Shown one piece after another: positions 34,578 to 43,776 of a stretch of 64,000 nt of DNA (the first letter of the stretch is position 1; every line of letters starts with the position of its first letter). This DNA is from CALBPI01 sp038524795 (GTDB lineage Bacteria; Pseudomonadota; Gammaproteobacteria; Steroidobacterales; Woeseiaceae). The DNA lies in the NCBI GenBank assembly GCA_038524795.1, contig JBCBIJ010000006.1, positions 1-64,000 on the forward strand, written 5' to 3'. A program made the position numbers and the translations under genes. The notes below the pieces were generated by a model. That model had not been told where the DNA came from and searched no databases. It was given only the letters and a program-made list of their open reading frames with translations.

Positions 34578-36467
34578 TCAGGTCGCGTCGAGCGCCGAGC
34601 AGAAGGCCTCAGCGGGTTCTGCCGTGCAAGGATCCGGCAGTAAGCCCGTCGACTGGTAGTAATCGGCCAGGCCCGAAAGCTCGAGCAACTCGCCGAAGCG
34701 GGGGTGTGCGCGGATGGTCTCGCCAGAGACCCCCCAGAACACCCGCGAGAGACCACCCCAGCTCGCTGATTCCTGAATGAGCAGCTCAACGACTTCATCT
34801 GCGAATCCCATGTGAATGAGCGTGACGGACGCGCCTGCATCATTTCCGGCGAACTCCGACAGGAACGCCAATACGGGCTGCGCGGCCTCGGCCGATTGCG
34901 CCTCCGTGGTCGCAGCGGCCACAGCTTTGAGGTTGTCAACCCAGGCGACGGCGTCAGGTGGTGCATTGTCAGGCAGGGTGCTCTCGGCACGCGTCGCGGC
35001 GCTCTGCCAATCGCCAATGGCCATGTCGCAGAGCATGCGCGAGAACGCCCCGAAATCGTGCCCCAGCGTCGTGGCGCGATCGGCGGGCGCCGCCAACGCT
35101 TCGCATTCCTTATCAGCCATCAAAAGGCCGGCCAGCATGGCGTTGGCACCGGGTGAGAACGGGTCGACATCAAGCGTCTTTCGGGTCGCTGAGTACGCCT
35201 CGGTCGTGCGGCCGACGTCCTCGAGAAACTCGCCGTACCAGAGGTTTGCCGTGGCGTCGTTCGGATCGAGCTCCAGGGCTCTCAGGTAATAGGCCTCGGC
35301 ATCCTGCCAGCGGTTCTCCACACGTGTCAGATCGCCCAGCGCCGTATAGGGATCAACAAGTGCCGGGTCGATGGCCAGCGCCCGCTCGGCATAGGTGCGC
35401 GCGGCCGCCACATGGGTGTCACGTAGCGCTTCCCAGGCTTCAAGGCTGTCTACGGCCGCGTAGGACTGAAGCGTAATGTGCGCCATGGCGAGCAGGGCCT
35501 GCGCACGACCGAAATTCGGCTCCATCGCGATGGCCTCCTCGAGATGGCCAATCGCCTGCCGAATGTTGTCTTCGCCCCGCAAATGCCACAGGTGCTCGCC
35601 GAGCAGGAACTTGTCGTAGGCGGCCTCATTGTCTGTCGCCTTGAAGACCTGTTCGATTCGCGCCTCGCCGTCCTCCCCGATGGTGACGCGCAGGGCTGCG
35701 GCAATGCGACGCGTAATGTCGTCTTGCAGTGCGAATGCGTCTCTGGCCGGCTCGGTAAACGATTCGCTCCAAAGCGTCTCGTCGGTACGCACATTGATCA
35801 AGGCGGCCTGGATGCGGACTCGGCCGGCCGTACGCTGTACGGCACCCTCGACGATGTGATCCACATCAAGCAGCTCGGCGATCTCGGGGCTGCGCATGCC
35901 GCTGTCGCGGAATGCGAATGACGAGGTGCGAGACACGACGCGAATCGAGTCGATGCCACGCAGGGCCGTCAGCAACTCGGTCGGAATGCCGTCGGCGAGA
36001 TGCCGCTGGTCGCCGTCGGGACTTTGATCCTCGAAGGGCAGCACGGCGATCGACGGCCTAACGCGATCTTCCGTGGCCGCGTTGGCGATTCGCTGGGCCG
36101 TGTCGTCGCTCGCTGCGTCGTCTTCCTTAAGCAGCAGCGTGGCCCCGAGTACAGAGAGGCCAATAGCCGCACCGATCCCGATGACGATATTGAGTCGCTG
36201 CTTGATGCGTTGCTGTTGTTCGGCGGATACGCCTTCACCCTGGTCGACGCGCAGGCCGTCGGGCGCAAGCTCAAAAATCCAGGCGAAGACGGCGGCCAGG
36301 GGCAAGCCCAGCAGCAGTACCAGGAGCAAGGCCCGCATGGCCCACTCGGGTGCGCCGAACGTTTCGAAGGCGAGGTCGGCGACTTCCGCAACGGCCCAGG
36401 CCGCAACGGCGTAGGCCGCCGTGACGCGGAACACGTTGCGGCGCTTGAACTCAGCTAGCAGAGACAC
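34578..36467 (-). CDS. membrane-anchored FlgO-domain and TPR protein
   Basis: The product is 629 residues. The N terminus MSLLAEFKRRNVFRVTAAYAVAAW with two hydrophobic segments (about 15-65) and a third near residues 92-110 is the common anchor of adenylate-cyclase-like TPR proteins. Residues about 135-265 form a FlgO-like domain (RPSIAVLPFEDQSPDGDQRHLADGI). About eight TPR-like helical units follow to about 500. There is no cyclase domain. Proteins of this type are abundant in environmental gammaproteobacteria and have no established role. Confidence 0.85.
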   Translation of the reverse strand: MSLLAEFKRRNVFRVTAAYAVAAWAVAEVADLAFETFGAPEWAMRALLLVLLLGLPLAAVFAWIFELAPDGLRVDQGEGVSAEQQQRIKQRLNIVIGIGAAIGLSVLGATLLLKEDDAASDDTAQRIANAATEDRVRPSIAVLPFEDQSPDGDQRHLADGIPTELLTALRGIDSIRVVSRTSSFAFRDSGMRSPEIAELLDVDHIVEGAVQRTAGRVRIQAALINVRTDETLWSESFTEPARDAFALQDDITRRIAAALRVTIGEDGEARIEQVFKATDNEAAYDKFLLGEHLWHLRGEDNIRQAIGHLEEAIAMEPNFGRAQALLAMAHITLQSYAAVDSLEAWEALRDTHVAAARTYAERALAIDPALVDPYTALGDLTRVENRWQDAEAYYLRALELDPNDATANLWYGEFLEDVGRTTEAYSATRKTLDVDPFSPGANAMLAGLLMADKECEALAAPADRATTLGHDFGAFSRMLCDMAIGDWQSAATRAESTLPDNAPPDAVAWVDNLKAVAAATTEAQSAEAAQPVLAFLSEFAGNDAGASVTLIHMGFADEVVELLIQESASWGGLSRVFWGVSGETIRAHPRFGELLELSGLADYYQSTGLLPDPCTAEPAEAFCSALDAT

Positions 36468-36546
36468 TCAGGCGTGGCCTCACAGACCCTTCTTGCCCAG
36501 AGTGTAGCCTAAGGTGTCGCTCGGACGCGCCCGCGCGGCGCGGGGC

Positions 36547-37416
36547 CTACGTCATCTCGAACAATAGCGCTTCCATGAGATGTGCGGCTTGAGCGACATA
36601 ACCGCCGCCAAACAGGTTGGCATGGTTGAGCACGTGATAGAGCCGGTACAGCGCATCGCGCTCTCCGGCGCCCGGTGGCAGTGGCCACGCAGCATCGTAG
36701 GCTTCATAGAACGCACTGCCGAAACCACCGAACAGCCGCGTCATGGCCAGATCGGCTTCGCGGTCACCGTAGTACACCGCCGGGTCGAAGATGACAGGCT
36801 TGCCGGCGGCCACGCCCCAGTTGCCACCCCAGAGGTCGCCGTGCAGCAATGAGGGCTCGGGCGTATGTCCGGCGAGCAGGTCGGGTAGTCGGGCGAGCAA
36901 TGCATCGCCGGGCGCGCGCAGCGCCCGGGCGAATCCTGCCCGGCACGCGAGCTCGAGTTGATGGCGCAGGCGCCGTTCCCCGAAGAGCGTGGTCCAGTCG
37001 GCGCACCAATCATTGCGCTGGCTCGTGCGGCCGATCCAGTTGTCACCATCCCAGCCATGCTTCGGGCTCGTGTGCCGATGCATCGCCGCGAGCTGGGTGC
37101 CCAGCGCGTGCTCGGCGTCGCGGCCACCGCTGCCGAGGTCGAGCCATTCCAGCGCCAGCCAGGCGGTGTCGGACGTCGCGCCCTGCCCAAGCACGTGGGG
37201 CACGCGGATCGTCTCCGTTTGGGCAATGGCCTTGAGCCCGGCCGCTTCGGACTCGAGCACGCCGGCGTGGGTCGCGCCGAGCGTTTTCAGGAACACACGA
37301 CCGGAGTCAGTCTCCAGCCGCCAGGCGTCGCAGATGTCGCCCCCTGAAACGCGTACGGGTGACGCAACGGGTGTCAGCCCGTATGCGGCCAGCGCGTCAT
37401 TGAGCTGGCCCCGCAC
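36547..37416 (-). CDS. fructosamine kinase family protein
   Basis: The product is 289 residues of the fructosamine/ketosamine-3-kinase family, which phosphorylates sugar adducts on protein amines and so repairs glycation. Visible are ISGGDICDAWRLET near the N terminus, VFLKTLG for ATP binding, WLALEWLDL, and the catalytic loop LLHGDLWGGNWG followed by VIFDPAVYYGDREADLAM. GTG 37416 puts the start four bases after the M23 peptidase stop, consistent with an operon. Confidence 0.93.
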   Translation of the reverse strand: MRGQLNDALAAYGLTPVASPVRVSGGDICDAWRLETDSGRVFLKTLGATHAGVLESEAAGLKAIAQTETIRVPHVLGQGATSDTAWLALEWLDLGSGGRDAEHALGTQLAAMHRHTSPKHGWDGDNWIGRTSQRNDWCADWTTLFGERRLRHQLELACRAGFARALRAPGDALLARLPDLLAGHTPEPSLLHGDLWGGNWGVAAGKPVIFDPAVYYGDREADLAMTRLFGGFGSAFYEAYDAAWPLPPGAGERDALYRLYHVLNHANLFGGGYVAQAAHLMEALLFEMT

Positions 37417-37420
37417 GTGA

Positions 37421-38293
37421 CTACTCCGAGGTGTCCGCGAGCATGTAGGCGGGATCGATGGCGACACCACTCAGGTAGACGCTCCAGTGCAGGTGCGCGC
37501 CCGTCACGCGGCCCGTGGCACCGACGAGCCCCAGTGCGTCGCCGACCGCGACGGTGTCGCCAACCGCAACATCGATCCGACTCAGATGGCAGTACAAGGT
37601 CACGAGGCCTTCGCCATGGTCGAGCATGACCGTGTTGCCGTTGAAGAAGTAGGCGCCTGTGGCAACGACGCGGCCCGCCGCAGGTGCCTGTACAGGCGTA
37701 CCCGTAGGTGCCGCGATGTCCATGCCGCTGTGGGGGTTGCGCGGTTGACCGTTAAAGAAGCGTCGCGACCCGAAGCTGTCGCTGCGCCGCCCCGGCACCG
37801 GAGACACGGCAAACGTGTTGAGCACGCCCGTCTCGCGCCAGCTCGCGCGGGCCGCGTCCATCTCGGCGCGCTCGCGCCGGTAGCGTTCGAGTTCCTCCTT
37901 GTCGGGCGTGACGTAGCGTTGTTCTTTGATCGTCAGGTATTGCTCGCGGTAGGCGCGCTCGCCGATGTTAATGGAGACCTCGCGTTCCCCCGCCGACGTT
38001 CGCACGGTCAGCGACAGGTCACCGGGCTCGGTGTCGAGCGGAATGCCGGCCACGGCGACCCAGCCTGAGCCCGTGCGCACCACGGCGACGCTTCTGTCAC
38101 CGAGCGTCACCGATGGGCGTTCGCCAATACCCAGCGGCACAACGGCCACGCCGCCGGGCACCGGCTGGTGCTCGGGTAGTGCCGCGAGCGTTGTCTCGCT
38201 CGCCACAAGAACGCCGGCCAGTATCAGGACGCTGGCGCCGCAGCCCCGGAGTCGCGAGAATAGAGCGCTTAGTCGATTTCGGAGTCTTTGCAT
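37421..38293 (-). CDS. M23-family metallopeptidase (LytM/NlpD-like)
   Basis: The product is 290 residues with an N-terminal hydrophobic signal (about 18-38) and a middle beta domain (SVTLGDRSVAVVRTGSG). The C-terminal M23 (lysostaphin-type) domain has metal ligands in NPHSGMDIAAP and TGAHLHWSVYL, plus LYCHLS. It cleaves peptidoglycan cross-links. Its ATG (38293) shares the sequence CATG with the divergent DUF1993 start at 38292; a GTG six bases earlier is the alternative. The fructosamine kinase gene follows. Confidence 0.9.
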   Translation of the reverse strand: MQRLRNRLSALFSRLRGCGASVLILAGVLVASETTLAALPEHQPVPGGVAVVPLGIGERPSVTLGDRSVAVVRTGSGWVAVAGIPLDTEPGDLSLTVRTSAGEREVSINIGERAYREQYLTIKEQRYVTPDKEELERYRRERAEMDAARASWRETGVLNTFAVSPVPGRRSDSFGSRRFFNGQPRNPHSGMDIAAPTGTPVQAPAAGRVVATGAYFFNGNTVMLDHGEGLVTLYCHLSRIDVAVGDTVAVGDALGLVGATGRVTGAHLHWSVYLSGVAIDPAYMLADTSE

Positions 38294-38813
38294 GTCCACG
38301 TCATTGTACGAACTCTCGGTGGGTCCGTATCTGCAGTCCGTGAAAGCGGTTCAGGGTTTTCTGCGCAAGGGTCGTGAGTTCGCGGAGGCCGAAGGCTTGT
38401 CTCTCGATGAGATCGCGGGCACCCGGTTGCGTGACAACATGCTGCCGTTTCGTTTTCAGGTGCAGGCCGTTCGCCATCAGACGATCGATACGGTAACGGC
38501 CTTCGAGACCGGCGAGTTCGGGCCGCCTTCGGGTATGGACCCCGACAACTACGATCAGTTGCAGGCACTTGTCGACAAGACGCTCGAGGAGCTCAAAGCC
38601 GTGGACGCCGAGGCCGTGAACCAGCACGCGGGTCGCACGTTGCACTTCCGCATGCCCGGTGTCGAGCTGCCGTTCAAAGTCGAGCAGTTCGTGATGTCAT
38701 TCGCGCTGCCCAATCTCTATTTCCACGCGACAACGGCCTACGACATCCTGCGTATCGCGGGCGTGCCGCTCGAAAAGCCTGATTTTCTGGGTCCGCTGGC
38801 CATCATGCGCTAG
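38292..38813 (+). CDS. DUF1993 (DinB-like) protein
   Basis: The product is 173 residues. It matches the DUF1993 pattern: SLYELSVGPYLQSVKAVQGFLRKG at the N terminus, RLRDNMLPFRFQVQAVRHQT in the middle and NLYFHATTAYDILRIAGVPL near the end. The family has the DinB four-helix fold and may bind a metal; its biological role is unknown. A GGAG site 7 bases upstream supports ATG 38292. It ends by overlapping the convergent LytTR regulator gene by four bases. Confidence 0.87.
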   Translation: MSTSLYELSVGPYLQSVKAVQGFLRKGREFAEAEGLSLDEIAGTRLRDNMLPFRFQVQAVRHQTIDTVTAFETGEFGPPSGMDPDNYDQLQALVDKTLEELKAVDAEAVNQHAGRTLHFRMPGVELPFKVEQFVMSFALPNLYFHATTAYDILRIAGVPLEKPDFLGPLAIMR

Positions 38814-39751
38814 CCCGCGGCGTCTTCCCGTACAAAGTCGCGGCCGAGCCGCGTGCTGACCTCGCTGCGCTTGCGCCGGCTCACGGGCAGCCGCGCGCCA
38901 TTCACGAGCTCCACCTGCCAGCGATCGCCGGTGCGCCGGAGGCGGCTTACCGCATCGAGGTGTACCCAGTGCGAGCGGTGGATGCGCAGCCCCGCGTCGC
39001 CGTAGCTCGCCTCGACCTCGGCCAGTGACCCCAGCACCATGGCGCGACCACGCCGGGTGACCACCTGCAGGTAGTGCAGGTCTGAAGACACCGCAAGCAC
39101 CTCATCACCAATGGCGGCTGGAAGCCGCGATTCGAACTGCTCGGCATGCGCGGGATCGTCGTGCGGCGGCCGTGGCGGCTCGTCCGCGCTGTCTGTCGTC
39201 TCTTCGACGGCCGCGAGTGTGAAAGACCGGCTCGAGGGCCCGCCGTCATCACGACGCATCGCGGCTGCGATAGGCTCGAGATTGATCACGAGCCAGGTGG
39301 CGAGAAACGGGGGCGCAAGCTCGAGCGCTTCGACGGCCACGGCGCCCAGCCAGGAGCCCGCCGCAATCGTGTGTGCGGTCTCGCTGTCGGCACCACTCTG
39401 GCCGCCGACCGGAAAGAGCAGCTCAAGCCCCCAGGCGATGGGCGCAAACAGCAGCACGCCTGTCGCGCCGGCCAACAGCACCAGACGCCAGTCACGCAGC
39501 CGCGGCGCCATCCGCAGCCAGCCCGCAGCGGCCAGCAGGCACAAGCCGAGCCCGATGCCGATATGCAGGGCCCAGAACAAGAGACGCGTCAGAAACCCCA
39601 GCGGCTCCGATGCGGCGGGCGCCAGCACGGCGAACAGGATGCTCAGGCCTGCCGTCGTGATCCCGATCCGCTGGGCAAAGGGCCCGGGACCCGGGCGCAG
39701 TGCAGTGTCACCACTCATGCCGCTGATGATAGCCCGCGACCGTTCATTCAA
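38810..39751 (-). CDS. membrane-bound LytTR transcriptional regulator
   Basis: The product is 313 residues. About four transmembrane helices occupy residues 28-180. A cytoplasmic LytTR DNA-binding domain follows (about 210-310: DEVLAVSSDLHYLQVVTRRGRAMVLGSLAEVEASYGDAGLRIHRSHWVH). There is no receiver domain, so it probably senses something at the membrane directly. ATG 39718 is an alternative start. It is divergent from a beta-barrel gene, and a sequence matching the LytTR consensus lies between them. Confidence 0.87.
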   Translation of the reverse strand: MNERSRAIISGMSGDTALRPGPGPFAQRIGITTAGLSILFAVLAPAASEPLGFLTRLLFWALHIGIGLGLCLLAAAGWLRMAPRLRDWRLVLLAGATGVLLFAPIAWGLELLFPVGGQSGADSETAHTIAAGSWLGAVAVEALELAPPFLATWLVINLEPIAAAMRRDDGGPSSRSFTLAAVEETTDSADEPPRPPHDDPAHAEQFESRLPAAIGDEVLAVSSDLHYLQVVTRRGRAMVLGSLAEVEASYGDAGLRIHRSHWVHLDAVSRLRRTGDRWQVELVNGARLPVSRRKRSEVSTRLGRDFVREDAAG

Positions 39752-39772
39752 AAACGGCGCCGCCCATTCATT
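39739..39772. promoter_or_regulatory. candidate LytTR binding site
   Basis: ACCGTTCAT (39739-39747) matches the published LytTR half-site pattern [TA][AC][CA]GTTN[AG][TG] at every position. CCTTCATT-like CCATTCATT (39764-39772) repeats 8 of 9 bases of CCGTTCATT in the same orientation 24 bases further on. It lies in the divergent region between the membrane LytTR gene and the barrel gene at 39864. Confidence 0.45.
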
Positions 39773-39863
39773 TTCGCTGGTTCCAGCCGGGTGTGCGCCT
39801 CAGGGTGGCCCCGTCGCATCTCCCCCCGGAATGCCCACAAACCACTTGAATGGAGAATCCCCC

Positions 39864-40511
39864 ATGAACCGCAATGTACTGACCCTTTGTCTTGCCCTGA
39901 CCCTGCCCCTCGCGGCGGCTGCTGAGGAGGACCGCTTCTACGTGACCGCCGACGTCGGCGCGAACTTTCTGGGTTCCGAAGACCTGAGCTACCGCGACGG
40001 CATCACCTCAGGCAGCGCCTCGGCCGACTTCGACCCCTCATTTTCGGGCGGTGCCACACTGGGCTGGCGTCTCAATGACCGCTGGCGTCTCGAAGGTGAG
40101 CTCATGTACCGCCGTAACGAGATGGACGACATCACCTTGCCCGGTGTCGGCAGCTCGACGGAGGGCGACTTCGCGTCCCTGTCGCTGGGCGCGAGCGCGC
40201 TCTACGACTTCAACCTGTTCGGCAACGAGGACGTCACGAGCTTCGTGGGCGCCGGCGTTGTCTTTGTGCAGGAAATCGACATCGACTTTACGGTCGCGGG
40301 GCAGGAGACCTCGTTCGAAACCGACGACATCGGGTTTCAGGTGCAGTTTGGCGCCCGCTACGACCTCAGTGATCGTTGGTTCCTGGATGCGCGCGTGCGC
40401 TACCTGGCCCTGTCGGGCGTGGAGCTCGAATTTCCCGATGACACGAGCCGCATCATCAAGACGGATTACGCGCCCCTGACCGTGTCGGCCGGTATCGGCT
40501 ACTGCTTCTAA
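39864..40511 (+). CDS. outer-membrane beta-barrel protein (OmpA/OmpW-like porin fold)
   Basis: The product is 215 residues with a signal peptide ending at AAAAEEDRF and eight or so amphipathic strands (FYVTADVGANFLGSEDL, SFSGGATLGWRLNDRWRLEGELMYRRNEM, FGARYDLSDRWFLDARVRYLAL). It ends GIGYCF with the terminal aromatic of barrel proteins. It is a small barrel of the outer-membrane beta-barrel family. GGAGAA precedes ATG 39864. The divergent LytTR gene may control it (inference). Confidence 0.85.
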   Translation: MNRNVLTLCLALTLPLAAAAEEDRFYVTADVGANFLGSEDLSYRDGITSGSASADFDPSFSGGATLGWRLNDRWRLEGELMYRRNEMDDITLPGVGSSTEGDFASLSLGASALYDFNLFGNEDVTSFVGAGVVFVQEIDIDFTVAGQETSFETDDIGFQVQFGARYDLSDRWFLDARVRYLALSGVELEFPDDTSRIIKTDYAPLTVSAGIGYCF

Positions 40512-40548
40512 CGATCGATGATCGTGCGCCCCCGGGGGGGCGGCGACA

Positions 40549-40583
40549 GCCATTGCCGGGGTGCTATGCTCCCCGGCAATGGC
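40549..40583 (+). promoter_or_regulatory. 13-bp perfect hairpin covering a start codon
   Basis: GCCATTGCCGGGG (40549-40561) and CCCCGGCAATGGC (40571-40583) pair perfectly around a nine-base loop. The 3' arm contains ATG 40579, the likely start of the next gene. No U run follows, so it is either a terminator for the barrel gene or a translation-blocking structure. Confidence 0.6.
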
Positions 40584-41268
40584 ACCCCCCACCACGGCAG
40601 GCTCGCCCACTGCCGCGAACTCTGGCTTTCGCTGGGGTTTGCTCGTATTCATCGTGGCCGTCGTTCCCATCGTCTCGGTCAACACGAACTACGTGATTTC
40701 CGCGCGTGCGGACCTGATACCCGATTGCTTCGTCTACCTCGATGGCTGCACCTCGATCAGCGCGACCGGGCGCTACGGTGTGAGCTACTGGCTGTTCAAA
40801 GCCTTCATGCTGCCGCAGGCACTGTTGCTGGCGTTGTTCTGGCGGCGACTCGCGCGCGGTCTCCCCGCATCGGGTTCGCGCGACGCGTTGCTCATTGCGG
40901 GCCTGGTCGGCGCGGCCTTCCTCGTGCTCTACACGGTGTTCCTTGGCTCACAGGGCGATGTGTACCGGCTCATGCGCCGATACGGCGTGTTCGTGTTCTT
41001 CCTGGGCACCTTCATCGCGCAGATCCTCGCGACGCGGCGGCTTGCGCGCAGCGGGCTGACCCGGCGGGCGCAACGTTTCCAGCAGGCGTTATTGCTTCTC
41101 ATGGGCATGCTCGCGCTCGCCGAGATTCCGCTGGGCACTTTCGGGCTCCAGGACGACCAGGCTGAGAATGTCATCGAGTGGAATTTCTCGCTTGCGATGC
41201 AGGTTTGGTTTGCGAGTTGGCTATTTGTTGCGCTGCCGCAACAAGAGGCGAGCGCCCGTCACGATTGA
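40579..41268 (+). CDS. multi-pass membrane protein, possible Frag1/DRAM-like
   Basis: The product is 229 residues with six predicted transmembrane helices (WGLLVFIVAVVPIVSV; AFMLPQALLLALFW; LLIAGLVGAAFLVLYTVFLG; GVFVFFLGTFIAQILA; ALLLLMGMLALAEIPLG; FSLAMQVWFASWLFVAL). The first loop CFVYLDGCTSISATGRYG recalls the Frag1/DRAM/Sfk1 family, but similarity is modest. GTG 40561 is an alternative start, which falls in the hairpin. The function is unknown. Confidence 0.7.
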   Translation: MAPPTTAGSPTAANSGFRWGLLVFIVAVVPIVSVNTNYVISARADLIPDCFVYLDGCTSISATGRYGVSYWLFKAFMLPQALLLALFWRRLARGLPASGSRDALLIAGLVGAAFLVLYTVFLGSQGDVYRLMRRYGVFVFFLGTFIAQILATRRLARSGLTRRAQRFQQALLLLMGMLALAEIPLGTFGLQDDQAENVIEWNFSLAMQVWFASWLFVALPQQEASARHD

Positions 41269-41399
41269 GCGCCCGCCACAGCGGGTGTATGGTGGCGCCA
41301 CTGTCGGTCGCAAGGCCGAAATTCTCGCCAAAACGCGTCGGCCGTAGTGTGTTTCCGCTTCAACATTGCGTCCGATCGCCAACCGTCAAAGGATGTATC

Positions 41400-43565
41400 G
41401 TGAGCGCAACTCGCCGTGTCATTGCCACCGCAGCGCTGCTGCCGCTGGCCGCCTTGCCAGAACCTGTCCAAGCCCAATCCGACGACGCTGCCTTCGAAGA
41501 AATTGTGGTCACGGCACAGCGCCGTGAGCAGAGCATCTACGAGGTGCCCGTTGCCATCAGCGCCTTCTCAGCCGAAGCCATTGAGAAACAGGGCATTAAG
41601 AACCTCATCGACGTCGGTAAGTTCGTGCCGAACCTCAACGTCACGGGTTTCTCAGCGGGCCACACCTCAACCGCCAATCCGTTCATTCGCGGCATTGGTC
41701 TTCAGGACCACTTGATCACGACGGACCCGGGTGTCTCGGTCTACGTCGATGGCGTCTACCTGGGCCGCCAGGTGGGCCAGAACTGGAGCCTTTCCAATAT
41801 CGAGCGCATCGAAGTGCTGCGCGGCCCGCAGGGCACGCTGTACGGTCGTAACTCGATCGGCGGCGCCATCAACATCATCACCGAGAAACCTGGCGACGAG
41901 GAAGTCAGCCGCGCTGGCATCGAGGTCGGCTCGCGCGGTCGCGTGAACGGCGACTTCTACTCGAACGTTGTGCTCGACGACACGCTCGCCGTCTCCTTCA
42001 ACGGCGCCTTTCAGCGCCGCAACGGCATCGGCAAGTTTCTGAACGTGCCGGACCCCGAGGCCGACGTAGGCGAGCTGCGTGACATTTCGGCCCGCATCGC
42101 GGCGCGCTGGACGCCCACTGACAGTTTCTCGCTGCTGTTCACGGCCGATGGCAATGACGGCGAAGGCGGTCTGCGCCCCTATACGACGCTCATTGATGAA
42201 GTGCCTAACGGCGGTGTGTTCCAGGCCGGTTACAGCAACTCGGACCTGGCTGCTGATCCCTACGACAACAACACGGGTCAGGCACAGCAAACCGGTGTGA
42301 GCAACCAGGCCTTTGGTGTTTCGCTGACTGCGATCTGGGACATCACGGACTCGCTGACGGGGCAGTTCATCTTCTCGGACCGTCACTCCGAGTACGAGAG
42401 CGGCCTCGACGATGACGGCTTTATCGATGACTTCCTGTCCTTCCCGGAAATCGGCGAAGCGGATCAGCAGTCGTTCGAGATTCAGCTCTCGGGTGAGTCG
42501 GGCGCGCTCGACTTCGTCGCGGGTCTCTATTGGTTCGAGGAAGAGGGTGAGAACGATCAGAACCCCACGGTCTTCCTGGGCGGCCCGGGTACGTTCACCC
42601 TGGGCCAGGACACGGAGAGCTTCGCGATCTTCGGTAACGTCGGCTACCAGTTGAATGAGGACCTGCGTCTGTCGGCCGGCCTGCGCTACACCGAAGATGA
42701 GAAGGACGCGCGCGTCAATATCAACGACTCACTGATCAACACGAGCGCCAGCCGTGACTGGGACGAGATCGCCTGGGAAATCGCGCTGACCTACGACATC
42801 AACGATGACATCAACGCCTACGGCACGATCCAGAACGGTTATCAGTCGGGCCAGTTCCCGCCGCGTCCGTTCTGCCTGTTCGGCTCGCTGGACTTCACGC
42901 AGCCTGGCAACGTGAGCACGCCGAACTGCTTCGTCGCCAACGACAACGTGACAGCCATCAACTACGAGGCAGGCCTCAAAGGTCAGCCGCTCGACACGCT
43001 GCAATTGTCGGTTGCGGTGTTCTTCACGGAGTACTCGGATCTGCCTTACCAGGTTTCGACGACGACAGGTGCGGGTTTCGACACGCAGAACCTCATCGTC
43101 GACCAGGAGTCTTTTGGTGTGGAAATCGAAAGCGCCTGGGCGCCGACCGACAACTTCACGCTGCAGGCGACGTTGGGCTACATCGACGCCGATGTGGACG
43201 CACCGGGTGCGCCGACGGCCGTCGCACCGCTCACGCCTGAGATCACAGCGTCGATCAGCCCCGAGTACACGATGCCGTTCGCCAGCGGTGAGCTGTCGTT
43301 GCGGGGTGACTGGTCTTACCGCGACGACATGTTCGGTGAGCCCACGAGCGATCCGGGCCGATTCACGCAGATCGACAGCCGCGAGCTGTTGAACTTCGAC
43401 TTCAGCTACACGCCTGACGATGCGAACTGGACCGTCGGTCTGTACGGCCGCAACATCACCGACGAGCGCTACGACAACGCCCGCCTCAATACGGGCGACT
43501 ACGTCCTCGTGATCCTGTCGAACGACGCCAGCGAATTCGGCGTCCGGTTCAAGACGGAGTTTTGA
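41400..43565 (+). CDS. TonB-dependent outer-membrane receptor
   Basis: The product is 721 residues. After a signal peptide comes the plug domain (EEIVVTAQRREQSIYEVPVAISAF, RIEVLRGPQGTLYGRNSIGGAINI), then a 22-strand barrel ending in FGVRFKTEF. The plug start is of the type common in IroE/steroid- or terpenoid-associated receptors of environmental gammaproteobacteria, but substrate cannot be assigned. GTG 41400 is preceded by AAAGGA with good spacing. No TonB/ExbB or periplasmic partner is adjacent. REP elements follow the gene. Confidence 0.94.
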   Translation: MSATRRVIATAALLPLAALPEPVQAQSDDAAFEEIVVTAQRREQSIYEVPVAISAFSAEAIEKQGIKNLIDVGKFVPNLNVTGFSAGHTSTANPFIRGIGLQDHLITTDPGVSVYVDGVYLGRQVGQNWSLSNIERIEVLRGPQGTLYGRNSIGGAINIITEKPGDEEVSRAGIEVGSRGRVNGDFYSNVVLDDTLAVSFNGAFQRRNGIGKFLNVPDPEADVGELRDISARIAARWTPTDSFSLLFTADGNDGEGGLRPYTTLIDEVPNGGVFQAGYSNSDLAADPYDNNTGQAQQTGVSNQAFGVSLTAIWDITDSLTGQFIFSDRHSEYESGLDDDGFIDDFLSFPEIGEADQQSFEIQLSGESGALDFVAGLYWFEEEGENDQNPTVFLGGPGTFTLGQDTESFAIFGNVGYQLNEDLRLSAGLRYTEDEKDARVNINDSLINTSASRDWDEIAWEIALTYDINDDINAYGTIQNGYQSGQFPPRPFCLFGSLDFTQPGNVSTPNCFVANDNVTAINYEAGLKGQPLDTLQLSVAVFFTEYSDLPYQVSTTTGAGFDTQNLIVDQESFGVEIESAWAPTDNFTLQATLGYIDADVDAPGAPTAVAPLTPEITASISPEYTMPFASGELSLRGDWSYRDDMFGEPTSDPGRFTQIDSRELLNFDFSYTPDDANWTVGLYGRNITDERYDNARLNTGDYVLVILSNDASEFGVRFKTEF

Positions 43566-43584
43566 CGAGGGGCGAAGCCCCTAC

Positions 43585-43677
43585 CGTCATTGCGAGCCGG
43601 CGAAGCCGGCGCGGCAATTTCCCAACGCCATCGTGGCGTCAGGAGATTGCCGCGGGGCTTCGCCCCTCGCAATGACG
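43585..43677. repeat. REP-like palindromic element A
   Basis: An inverted pair starts CGTCATTGCGAG (43585) and ends CTCGCAATGACG (43677). Each arm holds a GCGAAGC/GCTTCGC core and an inner GGCAATTTCC/GGAGATTGCC pair, separated by about 19 bases. An extra half core GGGGCGAAGCCCC lies at 43569-43581. It follows the TonB receptor gene. Confidence 0.85.
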
Positions 43678-43776
43678 ATCTCTCGGAACCCATGCATTCA
43701 CGCAAGCGGCGTATGCGCCCTTGCGTGATCTGCTCGCGGTAGTATCGCTCCCTGGACAACGAATGCCGGGGCGGCC

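Noticed and set aside
39111..39863. Long open frame in front of the barrel gene
   Set aside because: The upstream 250 codons lie antisense to the membrane LytTR gene, are Arg/Ser/Pro-rich and lack a fitting start; the signal peptide begins at 39864.
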